Source: Duncaniella freteri (GTDB lineage: Bacteria > Bacteroidota > Bacteroidia > Bacteroidales > Muribaculaceae). Taken from it: a DNA stretch of 64,000 nucleotides. A program made the translations under genes and the position numbers. A model generated the notes under the pieces. It was not told the DNA's origin, searched no databases, and saw only the letters and a list, made by a program, of their open reading frames with translations. The stretch spans positions 1,798,001 through 1,862,000 of the forward strand of contig NZ_SJSA01000001.1 in the NCBI RefSeq assembly GCF_004766125.1. Reading direction: 5' to 3'. Numbering within the stretch: the stretch's first letter is position 1; each line of letters opens with the position of its first letter. Shown piece by piece: positions 55,401-64,000 of this stretch.

Positions 55401-57017
55401 ATGAAGAAAACATTATTAGCTATTGCCGCCATGGCATCTGTCTCGGCTTCGGCGCAGTATCCGGTAATCCCTGACTCTGTGAAAGTACGTGCAGAGCGTG
55501 AGACAGCCGAATGGGACAGACTCTCTGACGAAGCCTGGGAAAAGGCATACCCTATAGTGATGAAGGAGGCGGCTGAGAAGGGTCGTGTATATCGTCCGTG
55601 GGCACAGTATCCAGGCGATCTTCTTAAAAGCGATATCAAGGCTTTTCCGGGAGCGGAAGGCGGAGGTGCTTACACTTCAGGAGGCCGTGACGGCAAGGTG
55701 TTTGTCGTGACATCTCTTGCCGACAGTGGTCCCGGCACTTTGCGTGAGGCTTGTGAGGCAGGCGGAGCACGTATAATCGTGTTCAATGTCGCAGGTGTCA
55801 TCAAGCTCGACAAGCCTATCAGCGTTCGTGCGCCATATATCACTATCCTCGGTCAGACTGCTCCGGGCGATGGAGTGTGCGTCACCGGAGCCTCGTTCCT
55901 TATAGATACCCATGATGTGGTAATCCGTCACATGCGTTTCCGTCGCGGAGCCCAGGATGTGGCTTATCGTGATGATGCTCTCGGTGGAAATGCCGTGGGC
56001 AACATCATTATTGACCATGTGTCGGCTTGCTGGGGACTTGACGAGAACATGTCGATCTACCGTCATGTCTACAACCGTGATGAGAACGGTCGTGGCGAGA
56101 AGCTCCCTACAGTCAATATCACTATCCAGAACAGTATCTTCTCCGAGGGGCTTGACCTCTACAACCATGCTTTCGGTGCGACAATAGGAGGACATAACAG
56201 CACGTTTGCACGCAATCTGTTCGCTTCCAACATTTCACGCAACTGCTCGATCGGTATGGATGAGGACTTTAATTTCATCAATAATGTGACCTACAATTGG
56301 TGGAACCGTTCGATCGACGGAGGTGACAACACAAGCCGCCTCAATATTATCAACAACAATTTCAAGCCGGGTCCTATTACTGACACCAACGCTCCTGGCG
56401 CGGAGATACGTCACCGTATCGTAAAGATGGAGGCTGGCCGTGACAAGGCCCATAAGGGTCATTTCGGACGTGCATATGTCAATGGTAACAAGATGTGGGG
56501 CAATGACAGGGTCACTGCCGACAATTGGGACGGAGGTGTTCAGCTTCCCGATGGGCTAAAGGTCGCTGACCGCATCAACGATCTGAAGGTCGATATTCCT
56601 TTCCCTATGGCTGAGGTCACAATTATGGATACTGACAAGGCTTACGACTATGTCATCAACAATGCCGGAGCCACCAGGCCGCGCCGTGACGCTGTGGATA
56701 CACGAGTGATGAAAAGCGTTGTGACAGGAAAGGCTATCTATGCCAAGGATGCCGACAAATATTTGGCTGTAAGTCCCTATGTGAAGCGTCGTCTGCCTGT
56801 CGATTCCTACAAGTACGGAATCATCACTGATCCTATGCAGGTAGGCGGACTTCCCGAATACAAGGGTAAGCCTCGCAAAGATTCTGATAATGACGGTATT
56901 CCCGATGATTGGGAGAAGAAGCATGGACTTAATCCTAATGATCCGTCCGATTCAGCAAAAATTTCTGATAGCGGCTATGCCTGGATAGAAGTTTATGCCA
57001 ATGAACTTGCCGAATAA
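55401..57017 (+). CDS. PL1-type pectate lyase
   Basis: A 538-residue exported lyase that should cut homogalacturonan by beta-elimination. The signal peptide ends SASA. The domain opens with the strongly conserved KAFPGAEGGGAYTSGGR and VTSLADSGPGTLREA. The parallel beta-helix carries VIRHMRFRRGAQ and IIDHVSACWGLDENM, the latter holding probable calcium-binding acids. The tail has a thrombospondin-3/dockerin-like calcium motif, DSDNDGIPDDWEKKHGLNP, common in secreted Bacteroidales polysaccharide lyases. It is the last gene before a terminator and gives the clearest sign that the substrate is pectin. Confidence 0.88.
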   Translation: MKKTLLAIAAMASVSASAQYPVIPDSVKVRAERETAEWDRLSDEAWEKAYPIVMKEAAEKGRVYRPWAQYPGDLLKSDIKAFPGAEGGGAYTSGGRDGKVFVVTSLADSGPGTLREACEAGGARIIVFNVAGVIKLDKPISVRAPYITILGQTAPGDGVCVTGASFLIDTHDVVIRHMRFRRGAQDVAYRDDALGGNAVGNIIIDHVSACWGLDENMSIYRHVYNRDENGRGEKLPTVNITIQNSIFSEGLDLYNHAFGATIGGHNSTFARNLFASNISRNCSIGMDEDFNFINNVTYNWWNRSIDGGDNTSRLNIINNNFKPGPITDTNAPGAEIRHRIVKMEAGRDKAHKGHFGRAYVNGNKMWGNDRVTADNWDGGVQLPDGLKVADRINDLKVDIPFPMAEVTIMDTDKAYDYVINNAGATRPRRDAVDTRVMKSVVTGKAIYAKDADKYLAVSPYVKRRLPVDSYKYGIITDPMQVGGLPEYKGKPRKDSDNDGIPDDWEKKHGLNPNDPSDSAKISDSGYAWIEVYANELAE

Positions 57018-57023
57018 TTGAAT

Positions 57024-57042
57024 AAGTGTAAGATTTACACTT
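57024..57042. repeat. Small palindrome after the PL1 gene
   Basis: AAGTGTAA-GAT-TTACACTT is an 8-base perfect dyad seven bases after the PL1 stop codon. It may stabilise the 3' end of the transcript or be an unrelated protein site. Confidence 0.4.
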
Positions 57043-57052
57043 AATTAGGCCT

Positions 57053-57088
57053 TCCGCCCCTGATTTTTCATGGGGCGGATGCTTTTTT
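57053..57088 (+). terminator. Intrinsic terminator of the first carbohydrate operon
   Basis: TCCGCCCC (57053-57060) pairs with GGGGCGGA (57072-57079) around an 11-base loop, followed by TGCTTTTTT. It ends the 12-gene unit that began at 26435. Confidence 0.85.
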
Positions 57089-57158
57089 ATGTACAGTAAA
57101 CACTATGTAAATTTTGCAGGAACTGAGAGATTTACAAGTAGATAGAATTACAATATGA

Positions 57159-57190
57159 TTTGTAGATATGGGATAAATTTTATAATTTTG
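57159..57190 (+). promoter_or_regulatory. Promoter of the second carbohydrate unit
   Basis: TTTG (57159-57162), 20 bases and TAATTTTG (57183-57190). The predicted transcript start near 57197 is only about 14 bases before the GH95 start codon. Confidence 0.72.
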
Positions 57191-57210
57191 TGATACCAAT
57201 ATAATCTTCC

Positions 57211-59655
57211 ATGAAACTATTTGCCAAATCCCTAATTTTTGCTGGTGTCTTTGTGTTGTCGTTAAATGTGTCAGCCGGACAAGTGCACAAACTATGGTAT
57301 GACACCCCCGCCCAGGTATGGACAGAGGCTCTTCCTCTTGGTAATGGACGTCTCGGTGCCATGGTGTACGGAAATCCTGCCAACGAACAGATTCAACTCA
57401 ATGAAGAGACCATTTGGGCGGGACGCCCTAACAATAATGCCAATCCTGAAGCCCGGGAATGGATTCCTAAGATTCGGAAGCTTGTTTTTGAGGGTAGATA
57501 CCGTGAGGCGCAGGACATGTGCACTGCCCATGTGAAATCGGCTACCAACCAGGGCATGCCTTATCAGCCTTTTGGAGACCTGCGTATTTCATTCCCGGGG
57601 CATGGCAGATATGATAATTATTACCGTGAACTCAGCCTCGATTCCGCCCGCACGGTAGTGAGGTACAGTGTTGACGGTGTGAACTACACCCGCGAGACGT
57701 TCGCTTCTTTCCCTGATCAGGTGGTAATAACACGCATCACCTCCGACCGTCCGGGGAGTGTCACTTTCAATGCCTCGCTCACTACTCCTCATCCCGATGT
57801 GATGATAGCATCTGAGGGTGACGAGATCACCCTCAGTGGTATCAGCTCCAATCATGAAGGGCTAAAGGGCAAGGTGGAATTTCAGGGGCGTGTCACCGCG
57901 GTTCCCAAAGGCGGACGCATGACATCACGCGATGGGGTGATAACTGTGGAGAATGCCGACGAGGCGGTCATATACACCTCGATAGCTACTAATTTCAACA
58001 ATTATAAGGACATCACCGCCGATGAGGAGGCGCGAGCCAAGGAATATCTGCATAAGGCCGTAGCCAAGCCGTATGCACAGGCTAAAAAGGAGCATGTGGA
58101 TTTCTATCAGAAGGAGATCGGCTCGTCGTCGCTCGACCTTGGCCCCGACATGTATGCCGATGTACCCACCGATAAACGCATAGAACGTTTTGCCGAGACC
58201 AATGACAATCATCTCGTTGCCAATTACTACAAGTTTGGACGCTATCTGCTTGTCAGCAGCTCGCAGCCGGGTTGTCAGCCAGCCAATCTACAGGGCATAT
58301 GGAATGACAAGATGTTCCCGTCATGGGACAGCAAGTACACCTGCAATATCAATCTTGAGATGAACTATTGGCCTTCCGAGGTCACAGGTCTGACACATCT
58401 TAACGAACCGTTGTTCCGTCTTATCAGGGAGGTAAGCGAGACCGGAGCCGAGACTGCCAGGATCATGTACGATGCTCCCGGATGGGTGCTTCATCACAAT
58501 ACTGACATATGGCGGGTCACAGGTGCCATTGACAATGCTCCTTCAGGGATGTGGATGAGCGGTGGAGCATGGCTGTGCCGTCATCTGTGGGAGCATTATC
58601 TGCACACAGGTGATATGGAATTTCTTAGTGAGGCTTATCCCATCATGAAAGGTGCAGGTGAATTCTTTGATGCCACCATGGTGTATGAGCCTAAGAGCGG
58701 GAAGCTTGTGGTATGTCCGAGCAACTCCCCGGAAAATGCGCCAAAGGGGCACAATGCCACTACTGTGGCTGGTGCCACCATGGATAATCAGCTTGTCACA
58801 GAGCTGTGGAACAATATCATCACAGCTGCAACGATACTCGATACCGATAAGGAGTTTGCCGACCGTCTCAAATCCCGCGTAAAAGAGATCTCGCCTATGC
58901 GTATAGGGCATTGGGGGCAGCTTCAGGAATGGATGGGTGATTGGGACGACCCGAAGGATGTGCACCGTCACGTGTCTCATCTCTACGGCATGTATCCGTC
59001 CAATCAGATATCCCCTTATCGCACACCTGAGCTTTTCGATGCCGCCCGCACATCTCTGATACATCGCGGAGATCCGTCGACAGGATGGAGCATGGGATGG
59101 AAAGTGTGTCTGTGGGCTCGTTTCCTTGACGGAGACCATGCTTACAAGCTCATAACCGATCAGCTCACACTTGTGCGCAACGAAAAGAAGAAAGGTGGTA
59201 CATATCCTAATTTCTTTGACGCGCATCCGCCGTTCCAGATCGACGGTAACTTCGGTTGTGTGGCTGGTATAGCCGAGATGCTTATGCAGAGCCACGACGG
59301 ATTCATATATCTTCTGCCGGCACTTCCGTCGGTGTGGCGTGACGGTGAGATCAAAGGTCTGCGTGCACGAGGCGGTTTTGAGATTGACATGAAATGGTCA
59401 GGAGGCAGGATTGAGACAGTGAAGATCACCTCGACTATCGGCGGTAACTGCCGTCTGCGCACACTCACTCCGCTTAAGGGGAAAGGGTTGAAGTCAGCCA
59501 AGGGTGATAACCCTAATCATCTGTTCGATGTCAACGAGACTGCCGCCCCGATCATCAGTCAGGAGGCAAAGCTTTCGCCGCTGAATCTTAAGGATACTTA
59601 CCTTTACGATCTCCCTACCAAGGCAGGTCAGACCTACACTCTTATAGGAAAATAA
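57211..59655 (+). CDS. GH95 alpha-L-fucosidase / alpha-L-galactosidase
   Basis: An 814-residue exported enzyme with a signal peptide ending NVSA. The N-terminal sandwich has the GH95 signature [16 protein letters not shown] and [12 protein letters not shown]. The (alpha/alpha)6 domain has [26 protein letters not shown] with the probable general-acid Glu, and [16 protein letters not shown]. The Asp segment [17 protein letters not shown] is followed by a C-terminal sandwich. GH95 members act on alpha-1,2-fucose or on L-galactose. With GH140 next door, L-galactose of rhamnogalacturonan II is a plausible target. It starts a separate transcription unit. Confidence 0.9.
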   Translation: MKLFAKSLIFAGVFVLSLNVSAGQVHKLWYDTPAQVWTEALPLGNGRLGAMVYGNPANEQIQLNEETIWAGRPNNNANPEAREWIPKIRKLVFEGRYREAQDMCTAHVKSATNQGMPYQPFGDLRISFPGHGRYDNYYRELSLDSARTVVRYSVDGVNYTRETFASFPDQVVITRITSDRPGSVTFNASLTTPHPDVMIASEGDEITLSGISSNHEGLKGKVEFQGRVTAVPKGGRMTSRDGVITVENADEAVIYTSIATNFNNYKDITADEEARAKEYLHKAVAKPYAQAKKEHVDFYQKEIGSSSLDLGPDMYADVPTDKRIERFAETNDNHLVANYYKFGRYLLVSSSQPGCQPANLQGIWNDKMFPSWDSKYTCNINLEMNYWPSEVTGLTHLNEPLFRLIREVSETGAETARIMYDAPGWVLHHNTDIWRVTGAIDNAPSGMWMSGGAWLCRHLWEHYLHTGDMEFLSEAYPIMKGAGEFFDATMVYEPKSGKLVVCPSNSPENAPKGHNATTVAGATMDNQLVTELWNNIITAATILDTDKEFADRLKSRVKEISPMRIGHWGQLQEWMGDWDDPKDVHRHVSHLYGMYPSNQISPYRTPELFDAARTSLIHRGDPSTGWSMGWKVCLWARFLDGDHAYKLITDQLTLVRNEKKKGGTYPNFFDAHPPFQIDGNFGCVAGIAEMLMQSHDGFIYLLPALPSVWRDGEIKGLRARGGFEIDMKWSGGRIETVKITSTIGGNCRLRTLTPLKGKGLKSAKGDNPNHLFDVNETAAPIISQEAKLSPLNLKDTYLYDLPTKAGQTYTLIGK

Positions 59656-59663
59656 ACAAATAA

Positions 59664-61121
59664 ATGATACCGAAAATGAAAAAACTTACATTGCTGCTTT
59701 CTCTCCTCCTCGCCACGGTGGTGTCTGTCTATGCACAGGACCCGGTAAAGACATTCAATAAGCCATGGAACAATGGCAAGCTCCGTGTGTCCGACAACGG
59801 CACTTACCTACAGCACGAAAACGGTAAGCCATTCTTCTGGATGGGTGAGACCGGCTGGCTTCTTCCCGAGCGTCTTGACCGTGCCGAGGCGTCATATTAC
59901 CTCAACGGTTGCCGTGAGGCTGGTTTTAACGTGGTGCAGGTTCAGACTATCAACGGAGTCCCTGCCATAAATTTCTACGGACAGCTGTCCAATCCCGACG
60001 GCTGGGATTTTTCGGAAATCAACAAGAAAGGTGTGTACGGCTACTGGGACCACATGGACTACATAATCAGCCAGGCTGAGAAGAATGGCATATATATCGC
60101 CATGGTGCCTATATGGGGCGGATTGGTGAAAGCCGGACTGATGAGCGTTGACGATGCTGCGTCATATGGCAGGTTCCTTGCAGAGCGTTATAAGGATTCT
60201 CCCAACATCATATGGGTGATGGGCGGAGATGTCAAAGGTGACATCAACCCGGACCAGTGGAACACCATGGCACGTACCATCAAATCGATCGACAAGAATC
60301 ACCTCATGAGCTATCATCCTTTCGGCAGAACCTCATCCATCAACTGGTTCCATAATGCCGAATGGCTTGATTTCAATATGTTCCAGAGTGGTCATCGCCG
60401 CTATGACCAGGTGCGCGGTGACGGTGACGACCGTGCCGAGGCTTCCAAAGCCGAGGACAACTGGCGTTATGTCGAAGCAGGACTTGCCATGAAGCCGCGC
60501 AAACCTATCTTTGATGCAGAGCCGAGCTACGAGGAGATACCCCAAGGGCTTCATGATCCTTCCCAGCCTTGGTGGAAGGCTCCCGATGTGCGCCGTTACG
60601 CCTATTGGGCAGTTTTCGCAGGGGCTTTCGGACACACTTACGGACATAATTCCATAATGCAGATGCTCAAGACTGCCAATGTAGGCGGTTACGGAGCCAC
60701 CAAGACATGGTACGAAGGCATGAAGGACCCCGGTTTCAATCAGATGCAGTATCTCAAAAATCTTATGCTGACATTCCCGTTCTTTGAGCGTGTTCCTGAC
60801 CAGAGCATAATAGCAGGGGAGAACGGTACACGTTATGACCGCCTCATTGCCACACGTGGCAACGACTATCTCCTTGTCTACAATTACACCAATCGACCTA
60901 TGGAGATTGATCTCACAAAAATATCAGGCAAAAAGAAGAATGCATGGTGGTACGATGTGACTGACGGAACTCTTGAATACATCGGTGAATTTGACAGCAA
61001 GGTGACTCCGTTCAAGTATGACGGCGGCCACGGCGCGGGCAACGACCGTGTGCTCATAGCCGTTGACTCATCCAAGGACTATGTGGGCAAGGACTGGAAA
61101 TCCATCCCTGTCAAGTACTAA
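59664..61121 (+). CDS. GH140-type apiosidase (DUF4038 barrel)
   Basis: This 485-residue exported enzyme is predicted to release the backbone-linked apiose chains of rhamnogalacturonan II. The signal peptide is MKKLTLLLSLLLATVVSVYA from Met5; the ATG at 59664 adds four residues. The barrel opens with KPFFWMGETGWLL and continues with IWVMGGDVKGD and PIFDAEPSYEEIP. Asp189 and Glu286 are 97 residues apart, the same spacing as the catalytic Asp187/Glu284 that I recall for the characterised B. thetaiotaomicron apiosidase. The C-terminal part (RLIATRGNDYLLVYNYTNRP) is the usual small sandwich. Apiose is rare, so this gene is the best pointer to the polymer. Confidence 0.86.
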   Translation: MIPKMKKLTLLLSLLLATVVSVYAQDPVKTFNKPWNNGKLRVSDNGTYLQHENGKPFFWMGETGWLLPERLDRAEASYYLNGCREAGFNVVQVQTINGVPAINFYGQLSNPDGWDFSEINKKGVYGYWDHMDYIISQAEKNGIYIAMVPIWGGLVKAGLMSVDDAASYGRFLAERYKDSPNIIWVMGGDVKGDINPDQWNTMARTIKSIDKNHLMSYHPFGRTSSINWFHNAEWLDFNMFQSGHRRYDQVRGDGDDRAEASKAEDNWRYVEAGLAMKPRKPIFDAEPSYEEIPQGLHDPSQPWWKAPDVRRYAYWAVFAGAFGHTYGHNSIMQMLKTANVGGYGATKTWYEGMKDPGFNQMQYLKNLMLTFPFFERVPDQSIIAGENGTRYDRLIATRGNDYLLVYNYTNRPMEIDLTKISGKKKNAWWYDVTDGTLEYIGEFDSKVTPFKYDGGHGAGNDRVLIAVDSSKDYVGKDWKSIPVKY

Positions 61122-61153
61122 TTATTCTCCCCCCCTCGCACTTTTTTATATCT

Positions 61154-64000
61154 ATGTTACGTAAATCATTTCTGCTTCTGTCATTCCTGGTGGCATGGTC
61201 TGTTCAGGCCGGTGTGAATGTGGGGTCGCTCACTGTCGAGGGACTTCCCAGTCCATTGAATGTCGAAAGCTCTTCCCCGCGCCTTGGATGGATCATCACA
61301 TCTTCTGACAGGGATGTGATGCAGACCTCCTATCATATACTTGTTGCATCGTCGCCGGAACTTCTTGACTCAGGAAAAGGTGACATATGGGACTCCGGGA
61401 TTGTCCGCTCCGACCAGTCGGTATGGGTGCCTTATGCCGGACGGAAACTTGCCGACAACACACGTTGTTACTGGAAAGTAAAGGTCGCCACTACTCGTGG
61501 CGACTCGCCATGGAGCGAGCCTGCCGAATGGGGCATGGGCATCGTCGGTGAAGGACACTGGGGTGGCAGATGGATAGGATGGGAGGCCCCGTTCGAATGG
61601 GATATAGAGGACTCACATTCGCGCATGAGCTCACGTTATCTGCGCAAAGAGTTCGACACTGCAAATAAAGACATCAGGCGTGCTACAGTCCACATCTCCG
61701 GCCTCGGTATGTACGAACTGTATATCAACGGAAAGAAAGTTAGCGATGATGTGCTTGCTCCCGCTCCCACTGACTACCGTCGCACCACTCTGTATAATTC
61801 TTATGATGTCACCGGGCTTCTTAAAGGCAACGGCGAGGCTAATGCCGTGGGGGTGACCCTCGGCAACGGACGTTTCTACACCATGCGTCAGAATTATAAG
61901 CCCTATAAGATACCTACATTCGGTTATCCCAAAATGCGTATGAACCTCATTATCGAATACACTGACGGCACCAAGCAGCGTGTCAACAGTGATGAGAAAT
62001 GGGCTCTCACAGCTCAGGGACCTATCCGCAGCAATAACGAGTATGACGGAGAGATCTATGACGCACGTCTTGAGCTTGGCGACTGGACCCTCCCGGGCTA
62101 CGATGATTCCGGATGGCTTAAGGCTCAGCGTGCCGAGCTTCCATATGGCACACTGCGTGGCAACACATCCCCCAATATGAAAGTCATGCGCACTCTTAAG
62201 CCGAAGAGGGTCCGTAGGCTTGGCGACCGTTATATGGTTGATTTCGGGCAGAATATGGCAGGGTGGATCAAAATTGCCGTATCGGATGTCACCAAGGGTG
62301 ACACGGTGACCATACGTTATTCCGAACTTGTCACTCCTGACAGCACCCGGCTTGATGTGGAGAATCTGCGTCACGCACAGAGCACCGACCGTTACATTGC
62401 CAACGGTACTGAGAATGGCAGACAGTGGAGCCCGAAGTTCTCCTACCACGGTTTCCGTTTCGTTGAGATCTCGGGTATGAATAATCTCAGTAGCGATGAT
62501 ATCGTTGCAGAAGTAGTGTTTGACAATCTTCCTGACAACGGTTCGTTCACATCCTCCAACCCGGTGATGAATGCCATACACCGTAATGCATGGTGGGGAA
62601 TATCAAGCAACTACAAGGGTGTGCCTGTCGATTGCCCTCAGCGTGACGAGCGTCAGCCGTGGACGGGAGATCATTGTATGGGCACATGGGGCGAGAACTT
62701 CCTTTTCGATAACGCCATGTTCTATGCAAAGTGGATGGACGACATACGCGAATCACAGCGCGAGGATGGCTGTATCCCCGACATAGCCCCCGCTTATTAT
62801 AATTACTATACATCCGATATGACCTGGTCATCATCTCTTCCTGTGGTATGCGACATGCTTTATGAGCAGACAGGCAACTCTATGCCTGTAATCCGCAACT
62901 ACGGCGCCATGAAGAAATGGATGAACCATATCCGTGCTGATTTCACAAGCAAGGAAGGGCTTATCACAGCCGACAAGTACGGCGACTGGTGTGTACCTCC
63001 TGAGAAGCCCGATCTTATTCACAGCCAGGACCCTGCCCGCAAGACTGATGGCACTCTCATAGCCTCGGCGTATTATTATAAGGTGTGTCAGCTCATGGCT
63101 AAGTTTGCACGTATGCAGGGTCTGGACTCCGAAGCTCAGGAATGGCTCAGTGACGGAGAGAAAGTAAAGAATGCCTTCAACCGTAAGTTCCTTACCGTCA
63201 ATAAAGGTACATCTCCTGTCAAGACCCCTCACATTCTGTATCCCGACAGCATATTCTACGGCAACAATACAGCCACAGCCAACATCCTCCCGCTCGCATT
63301 CGATATGGTGCCTGAGGAATACCGTCAGGCTGTTGCCGACAATCTGATAAAGACCATAATCCTCACTAACAATGGGGCTATCAGCACAGGTGTGATAGGT
63401 GTTAACTGGCTCATGCGCGAGCTTTCACGTATAGGTCGTGGCGATGTGGCTGCCATGCTTGCATCCAACACCAAATATCCGAGCTACGGCTACGAGATAA
63501 GCAAGGGTGCCACCACCATATGGGAGCTTTGGAACGGAGATACAGCTAACAGGAGGATGAACAGTGCTAATCATGTGATGATGCTCGGTGACCATCTCAA
63601 CTGGTATTATCAGGATCTCGCCGGTTTCAATCCTGCCGTTCCCGGTTACAAGAAAATTCTGTTAAAACCCGACTTTTCCATTCAGCAGATGGATAGTGTG
63701 AGTGCTACTTACCGTACCCCTTACGGTCTGCTCGGAAGCAGTTGGGTCAAGACCCCCATGCATATCGACTGGAAGATCCAGATCCCTTGCAACACCACAG
63801 CCGAGGTATGTGTCCCCACTCCTTACAGGAAGTCGGTCAAGGTCAAGGGTGCCAGGTATGTTCGTACAGAAGGCAATAATTCCTATTGGGAAGTGGGCTC
63901 GGGCAACTATACGTTCAGTGTTGATGTCGATCCGTCGCTTGGCGAGAACCGCAAGGGGATTCTGGTCGATGAATTCCTTTATGAGTCGACATCTTTCCCG
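61154..64000 (+). CDS. GH78 alpha-L-rhamnosidase, truncated by the window edge; possible C-terminal extra domain
   Basis: The ATG at 61154 opens a frame of 949 codons that is still open at position 64000. The signal peptide is LRKSFLLLSFLVAWSVQA. A fibronectin-like domain (about 20-130) and the rhamnosidase sandwiches (HISGLGMYELYINGKKVSDD, YMVDFGQNMAGWI) follow. The (alpha/alpha)6 domain has the canonical GH78 motif VDCPQRDERQPWTGD and ATTIWELWNGDT with the probable base. The C-terminal sandwich ends near residue 925 (SGNYTFSVDV). The final visible residues, VDEFLYESTSFP, are not needed by GH78. They resemble the opening of sialidase-superfamily domains, so this may be a fusion. Confidence 0.88.
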   Translation, partial: MLRKSFLLLSFLVAWSVQAGVNVGSLTVEGLPSPLNVESSSPRLGWIITSSDRDVMQTSYHILVASSPELLDSGKGDIWDSGIVRSDQSVWVPYAGRKLADNTRCYWKVKVATTRGDSPWSEPAEWGMGIVGEGHWGGRWIGWEAPFEWDIEDSHSRMSSRYLRKEFDTANKDIRRATVHISGLGMYELYINGKKVSDDVLAPAPTDYRRTTLYNSYDVTGLLKGNGEANAVGVTLGNGRFYTMRQNYKPYKIPTFGYPKMRMNLIIEYTDGTKQRVNSDEKWALTAQGPIRSNNEYDGEIYDARLELGDWTLPGYDDSGWLKAQRAELPYGTLRGNTSPNMKVMRTLKPKRVRRLGDRYMVDFGQNMAGWIKIAVSDVTKGDTVTIRYSELVTPDSTRLDVENLRHAQSTDRYIANGTENGRQWSPKFSYHGFRFVEISGMNNLSSDDIVAEVVFDNLPDNGSFTSSNPVMNAIHRNAWWGISSNYKGVPVDCPQRDERQPWTGDHCMGTWGENFLFDNAMFYAKWMDDIRESQREDGCIPDIAPAYYNYYTSDMTWSSSLPVVCDMLYEQTGNSMPVIRNYGAMKKWMNHIRADFTSKEGLITADKYGDWCVPPEKPDLIHSQDPARKTDGTLIASAYYYKVCQLMAKFARMQGLDSEAQEWLSDGEKVKNAFNRKFLTVNKGTSPVKTPHILYPDSIFYGNNTATANILPLAFDMVPEEYRQAVADNLIKTIILTNNGAISTGVIGVNWLMRELSRIGRGDVAAMLASNTKYPSYGYEISKGATTIWELWNGDTANRRMNSANHVMMLGDHLNWYYQDLAGFNPAVPGYKKILLKPDFSIQQMDSVSATYRTPYGLLGSSWVKTPMHIDWKIQIPCNTTAEVCVPTPYRKSVKVKGARYVRTEGNNSYWEVGSGNYTFSVDVDPSLGENRKGILVDEFLYESTSFP

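Noticed and set aside
61631..62581. 316-codon minus-strand frame inside the GH78 gene
   Set aside because: The plus strand carries an uninterrupted, domain-supported GH78 frame through the same region.

Overview
The window looks like chromosomal DNA of a gut Bacteroidales, most likely Muribaculaceae or a close relative. I infer this from a Bacteroides-type fumarate reductase (frdC-frdA-frdB), lipoproteins and beta-barrel proteins typical of the phylum, and repeated promoters of the form TTG-N20-TAnnTTTG in place of the sigma70 pattern. No rRNA, tRNA, CRISPR array, phage or insertion sequence was seen.

Layout. 1-3.8 kb: quinol:fumarate reductase operon with its own promoter and a perfect-stem terminator. 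3.8-11.3 kb: a beta-propeller-type lipoprotein followed by two tandem paralogous outer-membrane barrel proteins. 11.3-17.1 kb: hexapeptide acetyltransferase, MATE transporter, a GH109-like oxidoreductase/glycosidase with a NahK-like sugar kinase, and a cupin gene divergent from an HxlR regulator. 17.1-19.7 kb: fabI and a stand-alone trpB. 19.7-26.1 kb: an RND tripartite efflux operon (adaptor, pump, outer-membrane factor) ending in a thioredoxin-fold protein that has lost its cysteines. 26.4-64 kb: 15 consecutive secreted carbohydrate-active genes on the + strand, in two transcription units (26.4-57.1 kb and 57.2 kb to the window edge).

The carbohydrate block contains GH127-type, GH141-like beta-helix, two GH78, GH106, three GH2, a GH43-like/GH2/malectin fusion, an SGNH acetylesterase, a PL1 pectate lyase, GH95, GH140 (apiosidase), a DUF5703-type protein and a lipoprotein with a GH67/GH20-like N-terminus. 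Together they point to dismantling of complex pectin, most plausibly rhamnogalacturonan II (apiose, rhamnose, fucose or L-galactose, arabinofuranose, glucuronic acid or galactose linkages). Every product carries an export signal. No SusC/SusD pair, sugar transporter or two-component regulator is present, so the locus probably continues beyond 64 kb or relies on partners elsewhere.

The most unusual signal is regulatory. Upstream of the orphan trpB there is a promoter, a 26-codon leader ORF with tandem Trp codons plus a third, mutually exclusive pairings and a strong intrinsic terminator: a classical ribosome-mediated trp attenuator, in a phylum where I would not have assumed it. Other points are face-to-face promoters with repeated operator-like sequences between the cupin and HxlR genes, a 59-nt hairpin at the start of the RND adaptor gene, and a GH78 protein whose reading frame runs past its last expected domain into what may be a sialidase-like module at the window edge.
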